Source of the DNA: Bryobacterales bacterium
GTDB taxonomy: Bacteria > Acidobacteriota > Terriglobia > Bryobacterales > UBA6623
DNA: 64,000 bases
Assembly: GCA_028819255.1 (NCBI GenBank)
Contig: JAPPMB010000114.1
Span: 1 to 64,000 of the forward strand
Reading direction: 5' to 3'
Numbering within the stretch: position 1 is the first letter of the stretch; each line of letters starts with the position of its first letter. A model generated the notes under the pieces. That model ran no database searches, was not told the DNA's origin, and saw only the letters and a program-made list of their open reading frames with translations. This document shows positions 36,293-45,072 of the stretch, in pieces. The position numbers and the translations under genes were made by a program.

Positions 36293-37620
36293 CGCGCCAA
36301 CACATTTCCAGACGAGCTGTCCTGCGTGGAATGGGAGTGGCCCTGGCCCTACCGGTCCTCGACGTGACGAAGGCCGCCGGGGCTCCCGCACGCATCGCTC
36401 CGGTCCAGGATCCGGTCCGGCTTGTGACGCTGTTCCATCCGAACGGCGTGTATCCGCCGAACTGGAATCCCGAGGGCGAAGGGCGGGATTACAAGCTCTC
36501 GCGCATCCTCGAGCCTCTCGCGCCGGTTCGGGACGAGGTCAGCGTGATCTCGAATCTTGGAACGGGCGCAAAGGGTCACGTGGGAGCGACGTCCGCGTTC
36601 CTCACCGGAACCCCTCTGCACAAGAAGGCGGCCGGCCGGATCAACACTCCCAGCATGGGCACGTCGCTCGATCAGTTCGTGGCGGAGCGCGTTGGTCATC
36701 GGAACAGCGTCGCCTCACTGGAGGTCGGCTGCGAGCCCCCCCGCTCCGGCGGAGAGAACGGACTGGCGATCTCCTTTGCGAACACGGTGTCCTGGCGTTC
36801 CGACAGCACGAAGGTCGACCCCGAGATCGAGCCGCAGGCCGTGTTCGACAGGCTCTTCGGCATCAGCACGAAGACTCGCCAGCAGCTTGCGGACGACGCA
36901 AGCATCATCGACCACGTGCTCGAGGACGCCAGGGCGTTGCGTGTCCGGGGCAGCGAGGCCGACCGGCGCAAGCTCGACGAGTTCCTCGCATCGGTTCGAG
37001 ACGTCGAGCAGCGGATTCAGCGCAACCTGAATCCGGCCAGCCGGGAAGCCGACTGGAAGCCGCTGGTCGAGCCCGAACTGTATCGCCCCCAAGCGGGCAT
37101 TCCTGCCACGCGCGACGAGCACATTCGCCAGATGCTCGACCTCATCGCTCTGGCGCTCCAGACCAACGCGACGCGGGTGGCGACGTTCATGATGGCGCAC
37201 GGCTTCAGCCGCCAGAACTTCACTTTCCTCGACGGAGTGAGCGGGGACCACCACTCGATTTCGCATCACAAGGAGACCCCGGAGCTCACCGAGCCCTACA
37301 CCATCGTCAGCCAATGGTACGTGTCCCAGCTCGTCTATCTGGTCGAGAGGATGAAGTCGATTCCCGAGCGGAACGGCAGAACGCTGTTGGACAACACGAT
37401 GATCCTCTACGGTTCCGCACTGAAGAACGGAAACGGCCACACGACGCAGGACCTGCCGGTCCTGCTCGCAGGCCGCGGCGGCCGAAAGCTGAGTCCCGGC
37501 CGCAGGATCGTGTTGCCGGAAGAGACGCCGATCACGAACCTGCACCTCACACTCGCCCGGAACATGGGGATCGAGACGGAGCGGTTCAACAACAGCACCG
37601 GTCCGCTCACGGATCTGTAG
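36289..37620 (+). CDS. second DUF1552 (HXXSHH) family exported protein
   Basis: A 443-residue DUF1552 protein, paralogous to 27307..28650. The leader contains SRRAVLRGMGVALALPVLD (Tat-like). The HXXSHH signature is in DHHSISHHKET near residue 325, and LLDNTMILYGSALKNGNGH and NLHLTLARNMGIETERF close the protein. The ATGA overlap with the upstream cytochrome shows translational coupling. Unlike the first set, no ankyrin gene follows. Confidence 0.9.
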   Translation: MTRQHISRRAVLRGMGVALALPVLDVTKAAGAPARIAPVQDPVRLVTLFHPNGVYPPNWNPEGEGRDYKLSRILEPLAPVRDEVSVISNLGTGAKGHVGATSAFLTGTPLHKKAAGRINTPSMGTSLDQFVAERVGHRNSVASLEVGCEPPRSGGENGLAISFANTVSWRSDSTKVDPEIEPQAVFDRLFGISTKTRQQLADDASIIDHVLEDARALRVRGSEADRRKLDEFLASVRDVEQRIQRNLNPASREADWKPLVEPELYRPQAGIPATRDEHIRQMLDLIALALQTNATRVATFMMAHGFSRQNFTFLDGVSGDHHSISHHKETPELTEPYTIVSQWYVSQLVYLVERMKSIPERNGRTLLDNTMILYGSALKNGNGHTTQDLPVLLAGRGGRKLSPGRRIVLPEETPITNLHLTLARNMGIETERFNNSTGPLTDL

Positions 37621-37661
37621 CGGCCGCCTCCCGCTCTGCCCCGTCCGCGTTGGTCGGGCCG

Positions 37662-38072
37662 TCAGGCCGGGATGTGAGGGCGAACGCGCGACACGACGAG
37701 GCGTGCTCCTTCGCGCGCCTCGTCGGCGTCGCGCCTTCGATAGAAGTCGGACGGCGTCAGATCCTCGGCGCCATGGAACGCGAGTTCGCGGTCGCGCCGG
37801 AGAGTGCGCGAGACCGCGGCAAGCCGGTTGATGTCAACCGCCAGGGCTGCCGGGAGTCGGCTTCGCTCGGCTTCCACCACGTTCGCAACATCGTGGATGC
37901 GAGGCGGATCGATGCCCGCTGCGCGTAGCAGCGCTTTCAGGGCGAGTTCGACGACTTCCTGCGACTCCCGGACCACATCGGCCCAGCTCCCGGCTTCGTA
38001 GAGGACGTCGATCGCTCGGAGACGCACCTCCGCGCGCCGGACATAGTCGGTGGGCAGGGAACGGTTGCGCAT
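37662..38072 (-). CDS. HEPN-domain protein, probable toxin of a HEPN/MNT pair
   Basis: A 136-residue helical HEPN protein. The RNase motif R-x4-6-H is present in RRDRELAFHG near residue 100. Upstream, SQEVVELALKALLRAAGIDP is the typical HEPN helix pair. ATG at 38072 shares a base with the stop of the MNT gene (TGATG), so the two are co-translated; the frame stays open further upstream inside the MNT gene. In HEPN/MNT modules the HEPN member cleaves RNA and is held in check by the MNT member, often by nucleotidylation. Confidence 0.85.
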   Translation of the reverse strand: MRNRSLPTDYVRRAEVRLRAIDVLYEAGSWADVVRESQEVVELALKALLRAAGIDPPRIHDVANVVEAERSRLPAALAVDINRLAAVSRTLRRDRELAFHGAEDLTPSDFYRRRDADEAREGARLVVSRVRPHIPA

Positions 38073-38647
38073 CAGGCGGCATCCGTCCAGTAGGGCTGCC
38101 CATGCACAACCTGCCGCACCAACCGTCCGCCCGCAATCGAGCGGCGGATTCGCGCCAGGTGTGCCGACAGCCTCCAATCCTGCTCAAACACCACAATCCC
38201 GTCGACCGCCAGCTCGGCCCACAAGCCGCTGAACTCACCATCTACGGGAGGGTGGGCGAAGTGCGGGTCGACTCGGCGTGCCCGCCATGTTACGGGCCGT
38301 TCGTCCCAGGCGCGGTAGAGGGCGCGGGTCAGTGCGAGGCGGGAATCCACGACGATGAGGGCATCCACATCCGATGAGTGTGTGGCTTCTCCGCGCACCC
38401 AGGACCCGTGAAGGACAACCGCCAGCAGGGCAATGCCAGCCACCTCGCGGGCACGCGTGACAACGGCCATCGCGTCTGCGTCACCAGAGCCGCCGACGCC
38501 GGCTGCGGCAAGCTGCCGCACGCAATACGCGTTGAGCGACAGGCCGCTTGTGCGGGCGGCCTCGTGCAGGGTCGCGTGCAGTTCCGGCGGCATCCGGAGA
38601 ACGAAGCGGCCGGACCTTTTGGATGCACTGTTTGATATCGTTCCCAT
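38072..38647 (-). CDS. RHH-like N-terminus fused to MNT nucleotidyltransferase, probable antitoxin
   Basis: A 191-residue protein with two parts. Residues 10-45 (GRFVLRMPPELHATLHEAA, then SLNAYCVRQLA) look like an Arc/HicB-type ribbon-helix-helix segment. Residues about 65-130 form a minimal nucleotidyltransferase with HGSWVRGEATHSSDVDALI, the GS-x-RG-x-SDxD motif. A C-terminal region follows. The start could be 38674 (adds nine hydrophobic residues) but the N-terminus MGTISNSASKRSGRF is more like HicB proteins. A TACTAT lies about six bases before this ATG, which would fit a leaderless transcript. It heads the pair with HEPN. Confidence 0.83.
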   Translation of the reverse strand: MGTISNSASKRSGRFVLRMPPELHATLHEAARTSGLSLNAYCVRQLAAAGVGGSGDADAMAVVTRAREVAGIALLAVVLHGSWVRGEATHSSDVDALIVVDSRLALTRALYRAWDERPVTWRARRVDPHFAHPPVDGEFSGLWAELAVDGIVVFEQDWRLSAHLARIRRSIAGGRLVRQVVHGQPYWTDAA

Positions 38648-38683
38648 CCAGAAATAGTACTGTAGACTCTCCATTGTGATATC
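38634..38683. promoter_or_regulatory. two GATATC sites flanking the MNT start
   Basis: GATATC occurs at 38634-38639 and 38678-38683, with TACTAT (38655-38660 on the minus strand) between. They could be operator half-sites for the RHH-like segment of the MNT protein. This is only positional evidence. Confidence 0.25.
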
Positions 38684-39069
38684 AGATGGAGGCTCCGACT
38701 TGGAGACGCACCGACACCCATGTTCGCGACCGAGCCCTTGACGGTGTCAACCGGCACCGGTGGACGGCCTAGCTCCGGCGTACCCGGCGAGCGGACGACC
38801 GTGGTGGCCAGCCCCGTGCTCTCGGAGGCTGGAACCGTCGCCCCAGCGCGGGATGGTGGCGCAACCCGGTTGGGCGGCGTCCTACACGAGGCTGTGCCTG
38901 CTCGATATGCCGGCAAGGGGCCTGCAGTTGCCGGCTCATCTGGCGCTCCCCACGGTCGGAACAGGAGGACAGCCAGACACTTCCGCACATTCGCCGCAGC
39001 TCGATCCGGGTCCGTCGACTGCCGAAACGGACTCGCCGATGCGATCCCGGATTCGCTAAGCTCTACGTC
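38684..39069. other. intergenic, nothing recognised
   Basis: About 390 bases between the MNT start and the sialidase-like gene, which diverge. Open frames here lack any family sense. Confidence 0.4.
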
Positions 39070-40248
39070 GTGTCGAAGCCTCAGCGGACCCGGCGTGAAC
39101 TGATCCGTACTGTGGCGCTTGGCGCTGGCTATCTCGCTGGCGGAGTTTCGACTTCCGTTGCGCACGTCGCAACCGTGCGAGACACACGCGTCGTCTCCAG
39201 ACGCCCGAATCTCTACCACGGCTGGCCGACCATTGCTCGCCGTTCGAACGGAGAGCTGCTCGTCGTGTGCTCGGGAGGCAGGGAGTCGCACGTCTGTCCG
39301 TTCGGGTGGGTCGAGATGATGAGGTCGAAGGACGGAGGCCGGTCCTGGGGCTGGCCCAGGATCCTGCTGGACACGGCGATCGACGACCGCGATGCCGGCG
39401 TTTGCGAGACGAAGCAGGGGTCGTTGCTGGTAACGACGTTCACCTCTCTCGCGTACGCCGAGCATCTCGACGCGGCGAAGCCCGGCAACAAGGGCCGCTT
39501 TCTGGACTGGACCGAGGAGAGGATTGCGGCCTGGCGTTCCGCCCACGAGCGGACGCCCGACGCCGACCGCGAGGAAATGCTCGGCACTTGGATGCTACGG
39601 TCGACCGATGCCGGGGCGAGCTGGTCCGCGCCCTACCGAGTGCCGGTGAACAGTCCACACGGGCCAATCGCTCTTTCCGACGGACGGATCATCTATGCCG
39701 GCAAGCGCCTGTGGCACGAGAAGCGTCGCATCGGTGTAGCGGACTCGCATGATGACGGCAGGACCTGGCGGTGGCTTGCAGAGATTCCGACCCGCGACGG
39801 GGACGACTTTGCCGAGTATCACGAGCTTCACATCGTGGAGGCAGCCACAGGGCGGCTGGTCGTTCACATCCGCAACCACAACAAGGCGAACGAAAGAGAG
39901 ACGCTGCAGACCGAGTCTGAGGACGGAGGACGCACATGGTCCGTCCCGCATCCCATCGGCGTCTGGGGCCTCCCGTCCCATTTGCTGCGACTGCGCGACG
40001 GGCGGCTTCTCATGAGCTACGGCCATCGAAGGGAGCCGTTCGGCAACGAGGCCCGTCTCAGCGAGGACCACGGAGAGTCGTGGTCCGACGCGATGACAAT
40101 CTCTGCTGACGGCATCGGCTTCGACCTCGGCTATCCCTCCACCGTTGAGCTCGACGACGGCTCCCTTGTCACCGTCTGGTATGAACGAATGGCGGACTCG
40201 CCCTATGCCGTTCTGCGCCAGGCTGCATGGACGATCTCCTCCGCTTAG
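39070..40248 (+). CDS. exported sialidase/BNR-repeat family protein
   Basis: A 392-residue six-bladed propeller of the sialidase superfamily. The leader has a Tat-like RTRRELIRTVALGAG. Asp-box turns appear as SKDGGRSW, STDAGASW, SHDDGRTWRW, SEDGGRTWS and SEDHGESWS. RRPNLYHGWPTIARRSNGE near the start of the mature protein and YPSTVELDDGSLVTVWY near the end are typical of the bacterial sialidase-like group. The start codon is GTG at 39070. Catalytic residues cannot be confirmed, so it may be a non-sialidase glycosidase or a binding propeller. It is monocistronic. Confidence 0.8.
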   Translation: MSKPQRTRRELIRTVALGAGYLAGGVSTSVAHVATVRDTRVVSRRPNLYHGWPTIARRSNGELLVVCSGGRESHVCPFGWVEMMRSKDGGRSWGWPRILLDTAIDDRDAGVCETKQGSLLVTTFTSLAYAEHLDAAKPGNKGRFLDWTEERIAAWRSAHERTPDADREEMLGTWMLRSTDAGASWSAPYRVPVNSPHGPIALSDGRIIYAGKRLWHEKRRIGVADSHDDGRTWRWLAEIPTRDGDDFAEYHELHIVEAATGRLVVHIRNHNKANERETLQTESEDGGRTWSVPHPIGVWGLPSHLLRLRDGRLLMSYGHRREPFGNEARLSEDHGESWSDAMTISADGIGFDLGYPSTVELDDGSLVTVWYERMADSPYAVLRQAAWTISSA

Positions 40249-40932
40249 GTTTCAGTCAGCGCCGGCCACACTGGCCCTCCGAGCCTGATCTGCCGGACGT
40301 AGCTGCTCTGTAGGCGAAGCCCGTTCCAATCCAAAGGCAAGCATGCAGTACAAGGTTGGATTCCTGTTCTGGAGACAGTGTCCGAGCTGGTCGCACAGCG
40401 TATGCTTCGGGTCCGCCTCCGTCCCAGGAACGGTCTCAGGGTTTGGTTACTCCGGTGCGGGATCTCAAGCTCGTCAAAGTCCAGGGCGGTGCCCTGCTCG
40501 CACTCGACGACGAAGATGCGCTTGCGTTGGGGTCGTGAACAACGTGTCCGCTTGGCCTCGTTCGATGCAGTGACTGGCCGTGCTCTCCGCCGTCGGCCAT
40601 GGCAAGACAATGCCCGAATCCGTACGCAGGGTGCCGGTTCCGGCAAGACGCTGTGAGACGGGGTCGGCCGCTAGAAGAACAATGAGATGACGACTACCAG
40701 TGCGATGAACAGCCCGTATCGTACTCCCTGCTCCCCGGCGACGGGAAGACGCAACGGCTCGCGAGGGGTTCGCAACGCATGAGCGAGCCTCCGGACGCCG
40801 GGCGGCGATGCGGCCGGCGGAGCGACGTCGGCCCTCACCGGTCACTTTCGCTCGTGGTCGGCCTTTCCTTCACAGTTCGCCAATCCGGGCCCGTTCATCC
40901 AATGCCCGCCGACACAGGTCCGCCCGTCTGGA
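40249..40932. other. 684-bp gap, nothing convincing
   Basis: One frame has a short protein-like run (LKLVKVQGGALLALDDEDAL, near 40462-40530) then ends, which may be a decayed gene. No RNA or repeat is recognised. Confidence 0.35.
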
Positions 40933-41367
40933 TCAATCCGTCGCTTTCCTGGCTGTCACGGTGATCTCGATGCGGGCCTTTCCCACTAAGCTCGCGACAG
41001 CGACGGTCGTTCTCACTGGCCGCTCCGACGTGAAGTACTGCGTGTAGACCGAGTTCATCTCGCCGAACCGGTCGATTTCGGTCAGATAGACCTTGGCGTC
41101 GACCACGTCCGAAAACCCGAACCCGGCGGCCTCGAGAATGATGCCGATGCGCCTGAACGTCTGATGCACCTCGTCAGCGAACGATTCCGGGTACTCGCCG
41201 GTCTTCAGATCCGAGCCCGTCTGGCCGGCGCAATAGAGCGTGTCCCCGACCTGCACGCCCGGACTGAACGGCATGTTCGGCCGAAACTCTGGCGGATAGA
41301 TGATCCGCTTCTCCGCGCCGACAGCGGCCGAGAAAAGCAGTGGCAGGATCGGCAGCAGCCTCTTCAT
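40933..41367 (-). CDS. exported RidA-family protein
   Basis: A 144-residue RidA (YjgF/YER057c/UK114) family protein, which normally hydrolyses reactive imines and enamines from amino-acid metabolism. The conserved arginine is in RPVRTTVAVASL and the glutamate in ARIEITVTA. Residues 1-18 (KRLLPILPLLFSAAVGA) form a clear Sec signal peptide, unusual for a family known mostly as cytosolic. It is monocistronic and divergent from the SMP-30 gene. A periplasmic deaminase or a redeployed fold is possible. Confidence 0.85.
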   Translation of the reverse strand: MKRLLPILPLLFSAAVGAEKRIIYPPEFRPNMPFSPGVQVGDTLYCAGQTGSDLKTGEYPESFADEVHQTFRRIGIILEAAGFGFSDVVDAKVYLTEIDRFGEMNSVYTQYFTSERPVRTTVAVASLVGKARIEITVTARKATD

Positions 41368-41524
41368 GCGAGCGGTTCTCCTTCGCAACCCAAATCATAC
41401 GCCACACTGAATCGGCCAGTGCAACATTGCGGTGTCTCCGCGACCGCGCACGGCGCCGCTTCAGAGCGGGTCGCTGTCGTAGCCTGTAAGACTGGCTCGT
41501 GTCGCAGAACGTCAGCCCCAAGTC

Positions 41525-42391
41525 ATGATTCGCTGTTCCCCGGAGACGGTTCGCTTCGTATGTTCCGGCCTGGATCATCCCGAGGGCCTGTGTTTCGGAC
41601 CGGACGGCACACTATTCGCCGGCGGCGAGGCTGGCCAAGTCTACCGCGTGGACGAGGAATCCGGTGTCTCGGAGGTCATTGCCAAAACCGGGGGATTTGT
41701 CCTGGGGCTCTGCGCGGACGCTTCCGGCACCATCTATCTGTGCGACGCGGGACGCAACCAGGTCTTGAGAGTCGGGGCGAATGGTCGGGTCGAGCCGGTG
41801 TCTTCCGGGCCTCTCAACAATCCGAACGACTGCGTGCTCGACCCGGACGGCAACCTGTTCTTCACCGAGTCGGGGATCTACAGCCCCGAGCGGCATTCCG
41901 GCCGCCTTCATGCAATCTCGGCCGAAGGTGAGGCCCGGTGCATTCATCCAGGCCCGTTTCGCTTTGCGAACGGGGTTTTCTTCGATCGCGTGTCGTCACA
42001 GCTCTACGTCGTGGAAAGCACCCGGCCAGGCGTTCTGGTGTTTCGGACTGATGGCCCGGCTCTGGCCAGCGCGGAGCCGGTCCGGCGAATCGATCTGGAG
42101 CCCGACACGATCCCGGACGGGGTTGCACTTGACGCGGCGGGCAATCTGTACGTTGCCTTCTATTCGCCCGACCAGATCGGAGTCGTCAGGCCCGACGGGA
42201 GCTTCGAGGTTCTGATTCGCGACTTTCTGGCAGAGTGGATGAATCGGCCGACGAACATTGCCCTGCGGCGAAACGAGATAGTCTTCGCCAATCTGGGAGG
42301 CTGGCACATTGGAAAGATCCGCCAGCAACTGGATCCGATCAGGCCCTGCTATCCGGAGACCGGACCGCGGCCCACGCGAGGCACGCCCTGA
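41525..42391 (+). CDS. SMP-30/gluconolactonase/LRE-like propeller protein
   Basis: A 288-residue six-bladed beta-propeller of the SMP-30/gluconolactonase family, metal-dependent lactonases that open sugar lactones. Blades show GLDHPEGLCFGPDGTLFAGG (metal Glu), LNNPNDCVLDPDGNLFFTES, RFANGVFFD (Asn ligand) and IPDGVALDAAGNLYVAFY (Asp ligand). No leader is visible, so it is cytoplasmic. A TPR gene begins 38 bp downstream. A sugar-acid lactone is the likely substrate, consistent with the acid-sugar genes elsewhere in the window. Confidence 0.85.
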   Translation: MIRCSPETVRFVCSGLDHPEGLCFGPDGTLFAGGEAGQVYRVDEESGVSEVIAKTGGFVLGLCADASGTIYLCDAGRNQVLRVGANGRVEPVSSGPLNNPNDCVLDPDGNLFFTESGIYSPERHSGRLHAISAEGEARCIHPGPFRFANGVFFDRVSSQLYVVESTRPGVLVFRTDGPALASAEPVRRIDLEPDTIPDGVALDAAGNLYVAFYSPDQIGVVRPDGSFEVLIRDFLAEWMNRPTNIALRRNEIVFANLGGWHIGKIRQQLDPIRPCYPETGPRPTRGTP

Positions 42392-42429
42392 CCGGCGATA
42401 GACTGAGGCCAGCAAGGAGGGACTTGCCG

Positions 42430-43278
42430 TTGGTTCATCGAGGTTGCAGCTACCTGTTCGTCGTGGCGGTCGGGCTGCTGTCGGCCGCCTCGGCGCGCTC
42501 CAGTTGCGTCGGCGCGGAAGAGGGACTGTCCCAAGTGCAGAGATCCCTCGCGCAAGGCCGGATCCAGTCCGCCGTCGACCGACTGTCCGGCCTGACCGCG
42601 AGCCATCCGAAGTGCCCGCCCGTAGTGGCCATGCAGGCGCAGTTCTTCGCGAGACAGGGCATGGCGCGCGAAGCGGAGGAATGGTTCCTGAGGGCTGTCG
42701 AGCTCGTTCCCGACCAGCCCGAGGTGCACTTCCATCTAGGCGTGTTCTATGACGGTCGCCAGCAGCACGCGAAGGCCGCAGAACGGTTCCGGAGAGTGCT
42801 CTCGCTCGCGCCGTCGGATCCGCAGGCTTACGATTACCTGGCCCTCAGCCTTGAGGCTCAGGGGCAGTTCGACAAGGCGGAAGCCGCGTATCGCATGGGC
42901 CTCGCTCGCAACAGCGGGCCGCGCTTCGATCCCATGCTGCACTACAACTACGCTCGCTACCTGATGAAGCGGAGCCGGTTGGCGGAGGCCAGGTCCCATC
43001 TTGACGAGGCCGTCCGGCAAGCACCCTCGGTCCGTGCCGTTCACTACGAGCGGGCAAGGGTGGCTGAGAGGCTGGGCGACCTGCAAGGTGCCCGCATGCA
43101 TGCCGAGCGGGCTCTGCAGCTTGAAGACCGTGGAGGCGTGATTCTTGACATGCAGGTGTACTACCTGCTGTCGCGCCTGTACAGGGCGCTGGGCGAAGAC
43201 GAGCTCGCTGCAAGGTACACGGCGCTCAGCCAGAAGGCCGAGATTCCGATCGATGCCAGGCGTCGTTCCGGGCGATGA
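42430..43278 (+). CDS. exported TPR-repeat protein
   Basis: A 282-residue protein of about six tetratricopeptide repeats (for example EAEEWFLRAVELVPDQPEVH, HAKAAERFRRVLSLAPSDPQ, FDKAEAAYRMGLAR). The N-terminus has a Sec leader (YLFVVAVGLLSAASA). No in-frame ATG fits, so I chose TTG at 42430, nine bases after a strong AGGAGG; the TTG at 42424 is an alternative. It probably mediates protein contacts in the periplasm. It follows SMP-30 on the same strand. Confidence 0.8.
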   Translation: MVHRGCSYLFVVAVGLLSAASARSSCVGAEEGLSQVQRSLAQGRIQSAVDRLSGLTASHPKCPPVVAMQAQFFARQGMAREAEEWFLRAVELVPDQPEVHFHLGVFYDGRQQHAKAAERFRRVLSLAPSDPQAYDYLALSLEAQGQFDKAEAAYRMGLARNSGPRFDPMLHYNYARYLMKRSRLAEARSHLDEAVRQAPSVRAVHYERARVAERLGDLQGARMHAERALQLEDRGGVILDMQVYYLLSRLYRALGEDELAARYTALSQKAEIPIDARRRSGR

Positions 43279-43329
43279 TCTGGCTCTCGGCCAACGATCC
43301 GCAGCGAGTGTGCCATGTTGCGGAGCCAG

Positions 43330-43626
43330 TCAGTGGAGCCTGGCAGCCGTCGCTCCGATCTGCGCCGGCGAGCGCAGCACCAGAAACACGCAGGCCGTGA
43401 GTTGGTCGACGCGATCTTCCGTCCGGACGAGCTCGACACGGCGAACGCCCCGGACCAGCACAAACCGGCCCGGCCTTCCGAACAACGGTTCGGCCCCGGA
43501 CGACCAGTTCTCCAGGGCCGCGAGCTTCTCCCGAACGGCAAGCCGTTCCTCGGGCATCCTCTCGACAAAGGCTGTCCAATTGCTCGGGGTGTCCATCCAG
43601 TACCGTCCTTGCTGCAGCAAGGACAT
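43330..43626 (-). CDS. possible small protein, 98 residues
   Basis: A short frame bounded by a TAG five codons upstream of its ATG. The composition looks protein-like (FVERMPEERLAVREKLAALE, then a basic stretch RFVLVRGVRRVELVRTEDRV) and unlike the surrounding shadows. CGGGA lies just before the ATG. No family is recognised. It may be real or the remainder of a larger gene. Confidence 0.4.
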   Translation of the reverse strand: MSLLQQGRYWMDTPSNWTAFVERMPEERLAVREKLAALENWSSGAEPLFGRPGRFVLVRGVRRVELVRTEDRVDQLTACVFLVLRSPAQIGATAARLH

Positions 43627-44060
43627 GTCCCGAGCGGACTAGCCGAGTCCCAGCTTGGGGCCCGGGCCATCCGATCGAACGTGAAGGTGGGCCGAGATGG
43701 TGCCGAAGGAGTCGCGGGCTTCCAAGTGCGCGAGCGTGGACTCCACGGGACCACACGCCGCTGCTCGGTCCCTACACAACATTCATGTAACTCCCATCGG
43801 CCCACCTGGTTGCCGGTGAGGCGATGGCAGCGACCTGCTGACGGTTGGCCGACGCAAGTTTCGCAACAGACAGGAAACCCACTTCATGGAATCTGTCATT
43901 CGGATTCCTTTTTTGGGCGCGGCCCGTCATCGGTTCGGACGGGAGGACTCAGTTTCGGGAGCGGTCGAGGCCGCGGTAGGCGCGCCCGTCCACGCAGGCT
44001 ACTCACCCTTGTCAGCGCCATGCTCTGCGGCCAGCCCTGCGCGGGTCCCCGGCCCCCGAC
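43627..44060. other. intergenic, nothing recognised
   Basis: About 430 bases with no coding sense, repeats or RNA that I can identify. Confidence 0.4.
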
Positions 44061-45038
44061 TCACACCGGGTTGCCGATATATTCCTCGAGTTTGGCCTTG
44101 GCGTCCCTGAAAAAACCGGTCAGTTCCTCTACGGGGCCGCCGATCTCGAAGATCAGCAGGCCCTGGTAGTCAATCTCCCTCAGCTTTGCGAGGAGTCGGG
44201 GATAGTCCACGAACCCGTGGACGAGCGGCTTGTGCTCGGCCCAGGTGTTCGGCTCGATGTCGTGAACGTGCATGTGAACGATCTTGGCGCCGAGCTCGTC
44301 GATGATCTGGAGGGTGACGTCGTTGTAGGCCCGGATGCCTTCCGGCGTTCCCCTCTCCTCGGGCTTCACCCGTGCCGTGAGTTCCGCAAAGTTCTTCTGG
44401 TGCCCGACATCGATCGTCGCCCCGACGTGCTCATGGTCGATGTCCCGGATGAGCTTCACGAATTCGCGAACGGATTCCGGGTATCCTGTCTCGACGGCCA
44501 GACGGAGCCCAAGCTCGGCCGCTGTGTCTCCCCATCGCCGGAAGGTGCGGACCAGCATGGGCCAGGCGTCTTCCAGGCTGATGTGCGCCGATCTTTGCAC
44601 GTGGATGTTCGCCACCTCGGCTCCAAAGAAGGCGGAGGCCTGCAGCGCCGTGTCGATCCGCTTTACGCCGTACTCGTGGGATGGCGCGAATGGTGAGAAA
44701 TACGGGGTGTCCACCCAGGGAAGGTGCGTTGACACGAATCGGAACGGCTGCAGAGCGTCCTCAAGGCGCTGCTTCTCGCTCTCGGACATTCTGTCGAACT
44801 CGAACCCTGGCGGCATGCCCGGGCGGGCCTCCGGGGAGCCCATGGGGTGCAGCTCGATCGTCTGGAACCCGAGCCCGTGCAGGATTCCCATGGATCGGTA
44901 AAGGTCGTAGCCGGGATAGTACGGATTCGCGCCGATGATGGCAGGGTCAAGGCCTCTCCCTGCCGCCTTGCATGGAATCGCGGCGATTCCGGAGCCGGCA
45001 AGCGCCATTCGCGCGAACTGGCGGCGACTGAATTTCAT
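44061..45038 (-). CDS. Tat-exported sugar phosphate isomerase/epimerase-like TIM barrel
   Basis: A 325-residue protein. The leader SRRQFARMALAGSG is Tat-like. The body is a xylose isomerase-like TIM barrel: AVETGYPES (Glu), ATIDVGHQ (Asp and His), VHMHVHDIE (His) and LLIFEIGG (Glu) make a metal site. Export of such a barrel is seen often in Planctomycetota and Acidobacteriota. It lies 34 bp after the dimethylformamidase-like gene on the same strand and may be co-transcribed. The substrate is unknown. Confidence 0.85.
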   Translation of the reverse strand: MKFSRRQFARMALAGSGIAAIPCKAAGRGLDPAIIGANPYYPGYDLYRSMGILHGLGFQTIELHPMGSPEARPGMPPGFEFDRMSESEKQRLEDALQPFRFVSTHLPWVDTPYFSPFAPSHEYGVKRIDTALQASAFFGAEVANIHVQRSAHISLEDAWPMLVRTFRRWGDTAAELGLRLAVETGYPESVREFVKLIRDIDHEHVGATIDVGHQKNFAELTARVKPEERGTPEGIRAYNDVTLQIIDELGAKIVHMHVHDIEPNTWAEHKPLVHGFVDYPRLLAKLREIDYQGLLIFEIGGPVEELTGFFRDAKAKLEEYIGNPV

Positions 45039-45072
45039 GCTTCGTCTCCTTGGCGGTGTGAATCGACGAGTC

